Of a stretch of DNA of 64,000 bases, positions 9,066 through 19,782 are shown one piece after another. The number at the start of each line of letters is the position of its first letter. Position 1 is the first letter of the stretch. The translations under genes and the position numbers were made by a program. Under the pieces are notes generated by a model that was given only the letters and a program-made list of their open reading frames with translations, had not been told where the DNA came from and searched no databases. Origin of the DNA: Nitratireductor sp. XY-223 (GTDB lineage: Bacteria > Pseudomonadota > Alphaproteobacteria > Rhizobiales > Rhizobiaceae); NCBI RefSeq assembly GCF_004959855.1, contig NZ_SPNT01000008.1, forward strand, positions 124,001 through 188,000. The letters run 5' to 3'.

Positions 9066-10133
9066 ATGGCCGTTTTCGAGACCCGGTGGCAGCCGGCGCG
9101 CCCGGCGGGCGGATGGCGCGAATGGGTCGAGAAGATACCGATCGGCTACTGGGCCGTCGGAATAATCCTGCTGATCATGCCCGCCGGGGCCAGCGACTTC
9201 GTGCTTTTTCAGATTTTCGGCTGGACTTTCATCCTCGGGATGATCGCCCTCAGCCTGATGCTTCTCGGCGGCTATGGCGGCATGGTCAGCCTTGCGCAAA
9301 TGTCGGTGGCCGGCGTTGCGGGCTACATGGTCGCCATTTTGGGCGACAGTGCCATTACCGATATCAGCCAGGGCTGGCCCTGGTTCGTGGCGATCCCGCT
9401 GGCGCTCGTCATCGCGGTCCTGTTCGCGACCGTCACCGGCTGGCTGGCGGTGCGCACGGAAGGCATCTACACCATCATGATCACGCTCGCGATCGCGGCG
9501 GCGTTCTTCTATTTCTGCCGGCAGAACTACACGGTCTTCAACGGCTTTTCCGGCTTTAACGGCGTTCTTCCGCCGAAGCTCTTCGGTGTCGACTGGCGCG
9601 GGCCGAAGGCATTCTACTACCTGACGCTGTTCTGGGCCGCGGTATCCTATTTCGCAGTCGTCTACCTTTCCCGCGCCCCGTTCGGGCTGGCGCTCCAGGG
9701 CGTTCGCGACAACCCGCGGCGCATGGCGGCGCTCGGTTACGATGTCACCGCCCACCGCGTGGCGGCCTACGCCTTCGCGGCCATCCCGGCCGGGATCGGC
9801 GGTATCCTGCTGACCTGGCAGTCGGCGCAGATCTCTCCAGGCACTGTCGGGATCGGGCCGGCGATCGATGTCCTGGTGATTGCCGTCATCGGTGGCATGC
9901 GGCGGCCGGTCGGCGCTTTCATCGGCGCCTTCATCTATGTGCTGTTCAAGACTTTCGCGCTCGACGTGCTGGTCGCTCTCGGCCTCAGCGGCGAGCGGTT
10001 CCAGTTGCTCATCGGGCTCGGCTTCCTGCTGATCGTCTTCTTCTCGCCGGATGGATTACTGGGCCTGTGGGACCGCTGGCAGACATCGCTCAGACGCGAT
10101 CCGCTGACCGGCGGCGAACGGGGCGCGCCATGA
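9066..10133 (+). CDS. livM: LIV-type ABC transporter permease LivM
   Basis: Membrane permease of 355 residues. GMIALSLMLLGGYGGMVSLAQMSVAGVAGYM is the LivM signature, RTEGIYTIMITLAIAAAFF follows, and GVRDNPRRMAALGYDVTAHR is the coupling loop. It overlaps livG by 4 bp (ATGA). It forms the heterodimeric inner-membrane channel with LivH. Confidence 0.9.
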   Translation: MAVFETRWQPARPAGGWREWVEKIPIGYWAVGIILLIMPAGASDFVLFQIFGWTFILGMIALSLMLLGGYGGMVSLAQMSVAGVAGYMVAILGDSAITDISQGWPWFVAIPLALVIAVLFATVTGWLAVRTEGIYTIMITLAIAAAFFYFCRQNYTVFNGFSGFNGVLPPKLFGVDWRGPKAFYYLTLFWAAVSYFAVVYLSRAPFGLALQGVRDNPRRMAALGYDVTAHRVAAYAFAAIPAGIGGILLTWQSAQISPGTVGIGPAIDVLVIAVIGGMRRPVGAFIGAFIYVLFKTFALDVLVALGLSGERFQLLIGLGFLLIVFFSPDGLLGLWDRWQTSLRRDPLTGGERGAP

Positions 10134-10913
10134 GCGACGTCGCATCCGTCAGCACGCGGCTCGCCGCCACAGGAACCGCGAACGCGCTGGAATTGCGTGG
10201 CGTCTCCAAGATGTTCGGGGCGCTGGCGGCCCTGAGCGACGTGGCGATCACCGTGCACCCCGGCGAGCGGCGGGCGGTGCTCGGCTCCAACGGCGCCGGC
10301 AAGACGACGCTGTTCAACTGCATCACCGGCGACTTCCCGCCCACATCCGGCTCGATACGCTTTTTCGGTGAGGATATCACCGCGTTTCCGCCGCATGAGC
10401 GGATCCGGCGCGGTCTCAGGCGCACCTACCAGATATCGCTGCTTTTCACCGGCTTGTCCGTTCTCGACAATGTCTACCTTGCCTGCCGGGGCGTTTCGCG
10501 CGGCCGGTTCTCCTTTATCCGCCCGCGCCGCAGCGACGCGCTCATGGCAAGCGCGGAGAACTTGGTGGAGATCGTGCATCTCCACGATGTTCGCGATTCG
10601 ACCGTCTCGGAACTCTCCTACGGGCAGCAGCGGCAGCTCGAGATCGCCATGGCGCTGGCCGGTGCGCCGCGGTTCATCCTGTTCGACGAACCGGCCGCCG
10701 GACTGTCGCCGACGGAGCGCCGGGAACTGGTCGATATCCTGACCGGGCTGCCGTCGCACATGGGCTACATCATCATCGAGCACGACATGGACGTGGCGCT
10801 GCGCGTCGCGGAATCGGTGACGATGATGCACAACGGCCGAATCTTCAAGGAAGGAAAACCGGCGGAAATCGAGGACGATCCGGAAGTGCAGGCGCTGTAT
10901 CTGGGAGTTAACG

Positions 10914-10921
<8 letters not shown>
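10130..10921 (+). CDS. livG: LIV-type ABC transporter ATP-binding protein LivG
   Basis: Cytoplasmic ATPase of 263 residues. Walker A is GSNGAGKTT, the ABC signature is [16 protein letters not shown] (LSYG instead of LSGG, common in LivG), and Walker B is [13 protein letters not shown]. It starts within the livM stop and overlaps livF by 8 bp, so all four transporter genes are translationally coupled. Confidence 0.9.
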
Positions 10922-13076
<2,155 letters not shown>

Positions 13077-13079
13077 AGC

Positions 13080-13910
13080 ATGTTCGAGCGCAAGGAACTG
13101 ATGAAGAAATATCGCGGCATGATCGCTAGCGGCGAACCGATCATCGGCGGCGGCGCCGGCACCGGCCTCAGCGCCAAGTGCGAGGAGGCTGGCGGCATCG
13201 ACCTCATCGTCATCTACAACTCCGGCCGCTACCGGATGGCCGGGCGCGGCAGCCTCGCCGGGCTGATGCCCTATGGCGACGCCAACGGCGTGGTGATGGA
13301 TATGGCGGGCGAGGTCCTGCCGGTGGTCCGGAACACGCCGGTGCTGGCCGGGGTGTGCGCTTCCGACCCGTTCCGCCTGATGGACAGGTTCCTCGATCAG
13401 GTCAAGGCGGCCGGTTTCTCGGGTGTCCAGAATTTTCCGACGGTCGGCCTCATCGACGGGAATTTTCGCGCCAATCTGGAAGAAACCGGTATGTCCTACG
13501 GCCTCGAGGTCGAAATGATCCGTCTGGCGGCCGAGCGGGACATGCTGACGACCCCTTACGTGTTCTCGGCCAAGGATGCCGCAGCGATGGCGCAGGCGGG
13601 TGCGGACATTATCGTGTGCCATCTCGGCCTGACCACCGGCGGCTCCATCGGCGCCGAGACCGCCATGACGCTCGAGCAGTGCCCGGCCGTTGTCGATGAA
13701 TGGGCGGCGGCGGCGCTGGCGGTCAACGCCTCGGCGATCATTCTCGTCCACGGCGGACCGGTGGCGCAGCCCGAGGATGCGGAATTCGTTCTTCGCCACA
13801 CCAAGAACTGCCACGGCTTTTACGGCGCTTCGTCCATGGAACGTCTTCCGACGGAAGTCGCGCTTACGGAACAGACCAGGAAATTCAAGCAGATCGGCCG
13901 CCAAGGCTGA
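13080..13910 (+). CDS. Phosphoenolpyruvate-hydrolase-family TIM-barrel protein (COG5564)
   Basis: Protein of 276 residues. [40 protein letters not shown] is the typical start, and [16 protein letters not shown] and [15 protein letters not shown] are further hallmarks. The family is predicted to be a TIM-barrel enzyme acting on phosphoenolpyruvate-like or related acids; the name is by homology only. Three bases separate it from the UPF0261 fusion gene, so the two probably act together. No signal peptide, so cytoplasmic. Confidence 0.8.
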   Translation: MFERKELMKKYRGMIASGEPIIGGGAGTGLSAKCEEAGGIDLIVIYNSGRYRMAGRGSLAGLMPYGDANGVVMDMAGEVLPVVRNTPVLAGVCASDPFRLMDRFLDQVKAAGFSGVQNFPTVGLIDGNFRANLEETGMSYGLEVEMIRLAAERDMLTTPYVFSAKDAAAMAQAGADIIVCHLGLTTGGSIGAETAMTLEQCPAVVDEWAAAALAVNASAIILVHGGPVAQPEDAEFVLRHTKNCHGFYGASSMERLPTEVALTEQTRKFKQIGRQG

Positions 13911-13922
13911 CGGGAGGACCCA

Positions 13923-16900
13923 ATGACCGGACAACTGATCGGACAACTGATCCTTTGGCTGATACTGGCCGTCATTGTCATTTTCATTCTCTATTGGGTG
14001 ATGAACTGGCTCTATCGCCGGTCCACCAAGGAAGTGGCGTTCGTCAGGACCGGCTTCCTCGGCGAGAAGGTGGTGATCGACGGCGGCGCATTCGTCTGGC
14101 CGATCATCCACGACATCACGCCCGTCAACATGAACTCGCTTCAGCTGGCCGTGGTCCGGGAGAAGGACGACGCGCTCAACACCAAGGACCGCATGCGTGT
14201 CGATGTCGACGCCGAATTCTATGTGCGGGTCAAGCAGGACCGGCAATCGGTGAGCCTTGCGGCATCGACACTCGGCAAGCGCACCCTAGAGCCGGAACGC
14301 ATCCACGCCCTGCTGGCCGGCAAGTTCATTTCCGCCTTGCGCACCGTTGCCTCCGAGATGACCATGGAGGAGTTGCACGAAAGCCGGCACGACTACGTGG
14401 CGCGGGTCCTGAGCCTGGCGCAGGAAGGCCTCGACAAGAACGGCCTCGAGCTTGAAAGCGTCGCCATCACCGATATCGACCAGACGGATATCGAGTATTT
14501 CAACCCGTCGAACCGGTTCGACGCGGAGGGCCTGACGCTCGTCATCGAGGCCATCGAGGGCCGGCGCAAGATCCGCAACGACATCGAGCAGGAGACGATG
14601 ACCAAGATCCGCGCTCGCAATCTCGAGGCGGAAAAGCAGTCGCTCGAAATCGAGAAGCAGAGCGAGGAAGCGCGCCTGGTGCAGGAGCGCGAGATCGAGT
14701 TCCGGCGGGCGCAGCAGCGTGCCGACTTAGCGCGCGAGCGCTCCGAACGCGAGAAGGAAGCCGAGCAGGCCACGTTCCTGTCGCGCGAAGCCATAGAAAC
14801 CGCGCGCATCGCCAATGAGCACCAGATCGCGGAAGCCCGGATCGCTTCCGAAAAGGACATCCGTCAGAAGGAAATCGAGCGGCAGAAAATCGTCGACGAG
14901 GCGGAAATCCTGTCGCGGGAGGCTGTCGAGAAGGCCCGCATCAACCAGGAGAAGGTGCTGACCGAGGAACGGATCCGCACCCAGCAGGAAACCGAATCGG
15001 CCGACATTACCGCGAAGGAGGCGATCGAGAGGGCAAGGATCGAGCAGGAGAAGTCGGTGACCGAGGCCCGGATCGCCAAGGACCAGGAAACGCAATCGAA
15101 GGAGATCGAACGGCAGCGGACGGTCGACGAGGCCGACATTGCCGCGAAGGAGATTGTCGAAAAGGCACGCATCGCTCAGGAGCGCAGTGTCACGGAAGCC
15201 CGGATCGCCCTCGAGCAGAGCACCCGTGAAAAGGAGATCGCCCGCAACCTGTCGGTCGAGCAGGCGGAGATCGCGTCCCGCGAAGCGGCGGAAAAACTGC
15301 GCATCGCGCAGGAAAAGACCGTCAATGCCGAGCGCATCACGTCCGATCGCGATACCCGCACGCTCGAAATCGAGCGCCAGAAGGTCCTTGAAGAGGCGGA
15401 GATCGCCAGCCAGCAGGCGACGGAAGCCGCGCGCATAGCCCGGGAAAAGACCCTGTCGGCCGAGCGTATCGCCGCCGAGCAGGATACGCGTTCCCTGGAA
15501 ATCACCCGCCAGCGCGAGCTCGACGCGCAGCAGATCGAAGCTGCCGAGGCGACGTCCAAGTCGCGTATCGAGCAGGAAGAGCGTGTCCGCTCGCTCGAGA
15601 TCGCCCGCAACCGCAATATCGACGAGAGCGAAATCGCGTCCAAGAAAGCGGTCGAGACAGCCCGCATCGAGAGCGAGGAAACAACCAGGCAGCGTGACGT
15701 TGCGCGCGAGCAGGCCGTTGAATCGGCCGCGATTGCCATGACAGAGGCCGTCGAGGCGGCGCGTATCGCCAAGGACAAGAAGGTCGCGGCCGAACGCATC
15801 GCCTTCGAGCAGGACCTGCGCGAGCGGGAGATTGCGCGCAACAGGGCTGTCGACGTCGCCAATGTCGAGGCGCAGAAGACGGTCAACGAGGCCCGCATCG
15901 ACGAAGAGAAGAAGACGAGGGCCGCGGAGATCGCCAAGGAAGGCGAGATCCGGGCCCGGGAGATCGAGAAGAACGAGGCGGTCGAGGCCGCCGAGATCTC
16001 TTCCCGCCGGCTTGTCGAACAGCAGCGCATCGAAAAAGACGCGGAAACCACGGCCGACAAGATCAGCCGCGACGAGAAGATCCGCAATCTCGAAATCGAG
16101 CGCAACAAGGCCCTGGATTCGGCGCAGATCGCCGCCGATCAGGCCATCGAGGCGGCCCGCGTCTCAAAGGAGAAGACGGTGGACGCCGAGCGCATCCTCG
16201 CAGAGCAGGAGCTCGATGCCCGCAAGCTCGAGCGCAAGAAGGTGCTGGAACAGCTCGAAATCGCGCGCGTGCAGGCGCTGCGCGAGGCCGAAATCGCCAG
16301 CCAGGAGGAGGTCGAGCGCGCCCAGATCGCGTCCGAGCGCGGTCTCGACGAGGCGCGCATCGGCCACCAGACGGAGCGGCGGCGGCTGGAGATCGACCGG
16401 GAGAAATCGGTCGAGGAAGCGTCGATGGAGAAAGCCATCGCGCTCTACCAGAAGTCGCTGGACGAAAGCGCCGCTGCCGTCGAGGCGGAGCTCGCCAAGG
16501 CTCGTGCCGCGGAAGCCGCCGAGAAGGTCAAGACAGCCCGCGAGACCGAGGAAGCAAGCCGGCGCAAGTCCGTCGATGTGGTGATCGCCGAAAAGGACGC
16601 CGAGGAAAAGCGGATCGCGGCGGAGGCCGAGCGGATCCGGGCGGCTGTCGAGGCGGAAGCCCAGAAGCTCATCAACGAGGCGGAGAACGTGCTCACCGAC
16701 GGTGCACGCCACTCGCTGTTCAAGCGCAAGATGCTGGAACATGTCGAGGGCATCGTATCGGCCTCGGTCAAGCCGCTCGAGAAGATCAAGGACATCCGCA
16801 TCATGCAACTGGGCGGCGGCGCCAACGGCCTTGGCTGGGCCAATGGCGACGGCGTGGAGGGCGCGCTCGGCAGCGGCTCGGGCGGAAGCCCGACCGACGA

Positions 16901-17102
16901 GGTCATCAACTCGGCGCTTCGTTACCGCGTCCAGGCCCCGATGATCGACAACCTGTTGTCCGATATCGGCATTGACGGCTCGAACCTTGCCAAGCAGGGC
17001 GGGCTGATCCGCGAGGCGTCCGATCTCACGCGGACCGCCAACGAGCTCTCCAAGCGACAGCCGAAGCCGAAGGAAGACGGCAAAAAGAAGGGGGGCGAAT
17101 AG
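13923..17102 (+). CDS. Giant flotillin/SPFH-domain protein with about 50 hendecad repeats
   Basis: Membrane scaffold-type protein of 1059 residues; flotillins and YqiK are usually 450-650. One transmembrane helix (about 9-30) is followed by an SPFH/band-7 domain (about 35-200: KEVAFVRTGFLGEKVVIDGG, MRVDVDAEFYVRV, LEPERIHALL, LESVAITDIDQT). Residues 283-832 form roughly 50 consecutive 11-residue repeats, consensus ARIAxEKxVxE with Ile/Val at position 3, mostly grouped in fours (44 residues). The flotillin C-terminal region follows (LINEAENVLTDGARHSLFKRKMLEHVEGI), then a Gly-rich loop and a Lys-rich tail. GGGAGG precedes the ATG. It sits directly before CoxG-like and hydroxylase genes and may anchor that complex. 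Confidence 0.88.
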   Translation: MTGQLIGQLILWLILAVIVIFILYWVMNWLYRRSTKEVAFVRTGFLGEKVVIDGGAFVWPIIHDITPVNMNSLQLAVVREKDDALNTKDRMRVDVDAEFYVRVKQDRQSVSLAASTLGKRTLEPERIHALLAGKFISALRTVASEMTMEELHESRHDYVARVLSLAQEGLDKNGLELESVAITDIDQTDIEYFNPSNRFDAEGLTLVIEAIEGRRKIRNDIEQETMTKIRARNLEAEKQSLEIEKQSEEARLVQEREIEFRRAQQRADLARERSEREKEAEQATFLSREAIETARIANEHQIAEARIASEKDIRQKEIERQKIVDEAEILSREAVEKARINQEKVLTEERIRTQQETESADITAKEAIERARIEQEKSVTEARIAKDQETQSKEIERQRTVDEADIAAKEIVEKARIAQERSVTEARIALEQSTREKEIARNLSVEQAEIASREAAEKLRIAQEKTVNAERITSDRDTRTLEIERQKVLEEAEIASQQATEAARIAREKTLSAERIAAEQDTRSLEITRQRELDAQQIEAAEATSKSRIEQEERVRSLEIARNRNIDESEIASKKAVETARIESEETTRQRDVAREQAVESAAIAMTEAVEAARIAKDKKVAAERIAFEQDLREREIARNRAVDVANVEAQKTVNEARIDEEKKTRAAEIAKEGEIRAREIEKNEAVEAAEISSRRLVEQQRIEKDAETTADKISRDEKIRNLEIERNKALDSAQIAADQAIEAARVSKEKTVDAERILAEQELDARKLERKKVLEQLEIARVQALREAEIASQEEVERAQIASERGLDEARIGHQTERRRLEIDREKSVEEASMEKAIALYQKSLDESAAAVEAELAKARAAEAAEKVKTARETEEASRRKSVDVVIAEKDAEEKRIAAEAERIRAAVEAEAQKLINEAENVLTDGARHSLFKRKMLEHVEGIVSASVKPLEKIKDIRIMQLGGGANGLGWANGDGVEGALGSGSGGSPTDEVINSALRYRVQAPMIDNLLSDIGIDGSNLAKQGGLIREASDLTRTANELSKRQPKPKEDGKKKGGE
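14769..16418 (+). repeat. Coding repeat: 33-bp units, mostly in 132-bp groups
   Basis: The DNA encoding residues 283-832 of the flotillin is an in-register 33-bp repeat with a mostly 132-bp higher-order period. Units are diverged in sequence, but none inserts or deletes a residue, so the 11-residue phase is held over about 550 residues. This is protein-level conservation, not a non-coding satellite. Confidence 0.8.
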
Positions 17103-17540
17103 ATGGCGCGCGCCTATGTTTCGTCCGTCATAAACGCGCCGGCGTCCAATGTGTGGGAACGGGTGCGCGATTTCAACGGACTGCCCAAGTGGCATCCGCG
17201 CATACGCGACAGCCGCATCGAGGAGGCGATGCCGTCGGACAAGGTGGGCTGCATCCGCAACTTCAACCTGCAGAACGGCGACAATATCCGCGAGCAGCTC
17301 CTTGGCCTGAGCGACTACGACATGTTCTGCACCTACGCGATCCTCGACAGCCCGATGCCGCTTTCTGACTACATCGCGACCCTGCGCTTGACACCGGTGA
17401 CCGACGGCGACCGCTGCTTCATCGAGTGGTCCGCCGAATTCGAGTGCAGCCCGGATAACGAGGCCGATCTGGTCTCAGGAATCAGCACCAATGTGTTCCA
17501 GGGCGGCTTCGACGCCCTCAGGCGGCACTTCGGTGGCTGA
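17103..17540 (+). CDS. SRPBCC (CoxG/polyketide-cyclase-like) protein 1
   Basis: Protein of 145 residues with a START/SRPBCC fold pattern: INAPASNVWERVRDFNGLPKWHP, DKVGCIRNFNLQNGDNIREQLLGLSDYD, TYAILDSPMPLSDYIATLRLTPV and FIEWSAEF. CoxG proteins of CO dehydrogenase clusters belong to this superfamily and link the molybdoenzyme to the membrane. It starts immediately after the flotillin stop and resembles the second copy at 18054, with which it shares the RDFNG and YxxLDxPxPLxxY patterns. Probably cytoplasmic. Confidence 0.78.
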   Translation: MARAYVSSVINAPASNVWERVRDFNGLPKWHPRIRDSRIEEAMPSDKVGCIRNFNLQNGDNIREQLLGLSDYDMFCTYAILDSPMPLSDYIATLRLTPVTDGDRCFIEWSAEFECSPDNEADLVSGISTNVFQGGFDALRRHFGG

Positions 17541-17572
17541 TGAACCCGAAAGGGAAACAAAGGGAGGAGAAA

Positions 17573-18043
17573 ATGAAACGAGTAATTGGTCTGACAGCAG
17601 CCCTGCTGCTTCTGACAGCCGGCGGCAGTGTGGCCCAGGACGCGGCAAAGAAGCTGCCGCCGCTGGTCACCCAGCCGAATGCGGAAATGGTGACGTTCGA
17701 GCATATCGATGCGCTCAACGCCTGTGACTGGGATCGGCTGATGGCGCAATATCCGGAAGAGGTCCTCTTCATACTGCCCAACGGCACCTGGATCGAAGGT
17801 CGCAGCGCGATCGGTGACGTGTTCGCCGGCTTCTGCACCTCGAGGTCCGATGGCGGCTTCAAGGGGGCGACCTTCATCGCCGAGAAGGTGAAGACCGTCG
17901 GCGATACGGTGAATGTGTCCTGGCGTGTCGAGGCCGACTGGCTGGCCGAGCCTTACAAGGGTGCCGACGCCTATGTTACCCATGACGGGCTGATGTATGT
18001 GCAGGTCACCACCTTCGATCCGGCCGACATGAAGTTCAAGTGA
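17573..18043 (+). CDS. Exported SnoaL/NTF2-like protein
   Basis: Small protein of 156 residues. GGGAGGAG just upstream selects ATG 17573 over the in-frame ATG at 17540. A signal peptide is clear (MKRVIGLTAALLLLTAGGSVAQ, cleavage near VAQ-DA). The mature domain has the NTF2-like pattern: HIDALNACDWDRLMAQYPEEVLFILPNGTWIEGRSAI, then FKGATF and VSWRVEADW. Such folds are ligand-binding or enzymatic. It is placed between two cytoplasmic SRPBCC genes, which suggests a periplasmic part of the same pathway. Function unknown. Confidence 0.72.
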   Translation: MKRVIGLTAALLLLTAGGSVAQDAAKKLPPLVTQPNAEMVTFEHIDALNACDWDRLMAQYPEEVLFILPNGTWIEGRSAIGDVFAGFCTSRSDGGFKGATFIAEKVKTVGDTVNVSWRVEADWLAEPYKGADAYVTHDGLMYVQVTTFDPADMKFK

Positions 18044-18053
18044 GGCTAAGGTC

Positions 18054-18497
18054 GTGGTCAGGGTTATCCGCAGTACAGTCCTGCCCGTGCCGAGCGATCG
18101 GCTGTGGGAGGAATTGCGCGATTTCAATGGCCACGACCGCTGGCATCCGGAGGTGGAAAAAAGCCAGATCGAGCGCGGCGAGCCATCCGACCGGGTGGGC
18201 TGCGTCCGCAGCTTCAGGCTGAATGACGGCAGCGAGCTGCGCGAACGGCTGCTGACGCTCTCCGACATGGAGCAGACCTACTCCTACTGCCTGCTGGATA
18301 CGCCCATTCCGCTCTTCAACTACGTCGCGCATGTGCGCCTCTATCCCGTGACCGACACCAACCAGACTTTCTGGGAATGGGAGGGGCGCTTTTCGACGCC
18401 GGAGGGCCGGGAGGGGGAACTGGCCGGGTTGGTCGGTGACGACATCTACCGCGCGGCGTTCGACGCCATTCGCAGCCACATGGGACTCGGGGATTAG
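18054..18497 (+). CDS. SRPBCC (CoxG/polyketide-cyclase-like) protein 2
   Basis: Protein of 147 residues, paralogous to the product of 17103: LPVPSDRLWEELRDFNGHDRWHPEVEKSQIERGEPSDRVGCVRSF, RERLLTLSDMEQTYSYCLLDTPIPLFNYVAHVRLYPV. The start is GTG 18054, with GAGG at 18042-18045 that overlaps the upstream stop. The CoxM-like gene follows after 2 bases. The pair may act as two different adaptors or as a heterodimer. Confidence 0.76.
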   Translation: MVRVIRSTVLPVPSDRLWEELRDFNGHDRWHPEVEKSQIERGEPSDRVGCVRSFRLNDGSELRERLLTLSDMEQTYSYCLLDTPIPLFNYVAHVRLYPVTDTNQTFWEWEGRFSTPEGREGELAGLVGDDIYRAAFDAIRSHMGLGD

Positions 18498-18499
18498 CA

Positions 18500-19300
18500 A
18501 TGCTCTCGGTTGAGACATTTGAGACGATTGAGGAGGCGGCGGGCGCCGTCGGCGAACGCAGCCGCTTCATGGCCGGCGGAACGTTGCTCATGGTCGCCGT
18601 CAATTACGGCAATCAGGGGTTCGACCGGATCGTGCGCACAAGCGACCGGCGGCTCGGTGAGATCAGTAATGCCGGGGACCGTGTCCACATCGGTGCCGGC
18701 GTGACCATGGCCAAGGTGGCCGCTTCGCGCGATCTGGCGTTTCTGGCGCCCGCCGCGCGCTCGGTCGGCGGGCCGGCGATCCGCAACCGGGCGACGGTCG
18801 GCGGCAACCTTTTCGCGCCGCACCCCTATGGCGACTTCGCGACGGCGCTGCTGGCGCTCGACGCGACCGTCCACTGGGCGGACGGCCGGGAGGAGCCGAT
18901 CGAGACGGTGCTGCAGAACCGCGGACAATCGATCGGTCTCGCAGCTGCCGTCAGCGTGCCGCGTCCGCAGGCCGACGAGTTCCGGTTCCTCAAGGTCGCG
19001 CGGGTGAAACCGAAGGGCGCCTCCGTCATGGCTCTGGCCGCATGGCTGCCGAAGTCGGCCGGGCGGCTGGAAAACACGCGTATCGCTTTCGGCGCCATGG
19101 GGGCTACGGCGGCAAGGGTCAAGGCATGCGAGGCGGCGCTCAACGGCACCAATCTCGATGAGCGCGGTATCGAACCGGCCCTGCAGGCTGCCACGGAAGG
19201 GCTTTCGCCGCAGGACGATGCGCTGGCAAGCGGCTGGTACCGGCGCGAGGTGGCGCCCATCCACCTGAAGCGCCTGCTTATTCCCGAAAGGCGGCTGTAA
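18500..19300 (+). CDS. Molybdenum hydroxylase FAD-binding (medium) subunit, CoxM/XdhB type
   Basis: Protein of 266 residues that passes electrons from the iron-sulfur subunit to an acceptor. FMAGGTLL (AGGT at 25-28) and RNRATVGGNLFAPHPYGDFATALLALDA (TVGGN at 99-103) bind FAD. The length is typical. The stop overlaps the start of the iron-sulfur subunit by one base, giving the order FAD, FeS, Mo subunit (M-S-L). Confidence 0.88.
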   Translation: MLSVETFETIEEAAGAVGERSRFMAGGTLLMVAVNYGNQGFDRIVRTSDRRLGEISNAGDRVHIGAGVTMAKVAASRDLAFLAPAARSVGGPAIRNRATVGGNLFAPHPYGDFATALLALDATVHWADGREEPIETVLQNRGQSIGLAAAVSVPRPQADEFRFLKVARVKPKGASVMALAAWLPKSAGRLENTRIAFGAMGATAARVKACEAALNGTNLDERGIEPALQAATEGLSPQDDALASGWYRREVAPIHLKRLLIPERRL

Positions 19301-19782
19301 TGGAAAAGACGGCTTTGAATTTCACGCTGAACGGCGCCGAGACGGGCGTGTTCGTCGACGCGGGGGCGAACCTGCTCGACGTGCTGCGGCGCGGCGTCGG
19401 CGACCAGACGCCGAAATATGGCTGCGGGCAGGGAAGCTGCGGGGCTTGCTCCGTGCTGATCGACGGCGAACTGCACCTATCGTGCCTGACACTCGCCGAA
19501 ACCGTTGCGGGCAAAAGCGTCGAGACCACGGCGGGACTGGCCGGCGGGCCCGAACTGCACGCACTGCAAAAGGCGTTCATCGACGGATTTGCCGCGCAGT
19601 GCGGCTATTGCACACCGGGCATGCTGATGGCCGCCAGGGCGCTGCTCGACAGCAATCCGAATCCGAGCCGCGACGACGTTGCGGAGGCCATCTCCGGCAA
19701 TATCTGCCGCTGCACCGGGTATGAGCCGATCATCGACGCCATTCTTGCGGCAGCCTCCGGTTCCGGGCGGAGGTTCGGCTGA
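19300..19782 (+). CDS. Molybdenum hydroxylase [2Fe-2S] (small) subunit, CoxS/XdhC type
   Basis: Protein of 160 residues with both family clusters: the plant-ferredoxin-type ligands C42, C47, C50 and C62 (GCGQGSCGACSVLIDGE) and the helical-domain ligands C101, C104, C136 and C138 (CGYCTPGM and ICRCTGYEPI). All eight Cys are present, so electron transfer should be intact. The stop overlaps the next gene's start by one base. Confidence 0.93.
   Translation: MEKTALNFTLNGAETGVFVDAGANLLDVLRRGVGDQTPKYGCGQGSCGACSVLIDGELHLSCLTLAETVAGKSVETTAGLAGGPELHALQKAFIDGFAAQCGYCTPGMLMAARALLDSNPNPSRDDVAEAISGNICRCTGYEPIIDAILAAASGSGRRFG

Noticed and set aside
7887-9755. Open frame of 622 codons on the minus strand over livH/livM
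   Set aside because: Its translation is charged, low-complexity shadow sequence opposite two unmistakable permease genes.
14769-16418. Regular 33/132-bp repeats that might suggest a CRISPR array or minisatellite
   Set aside because: The units are contiguous with no spacers, diverged at DNA level and in frame. The regularity is that of an 11-residue protein repeat.
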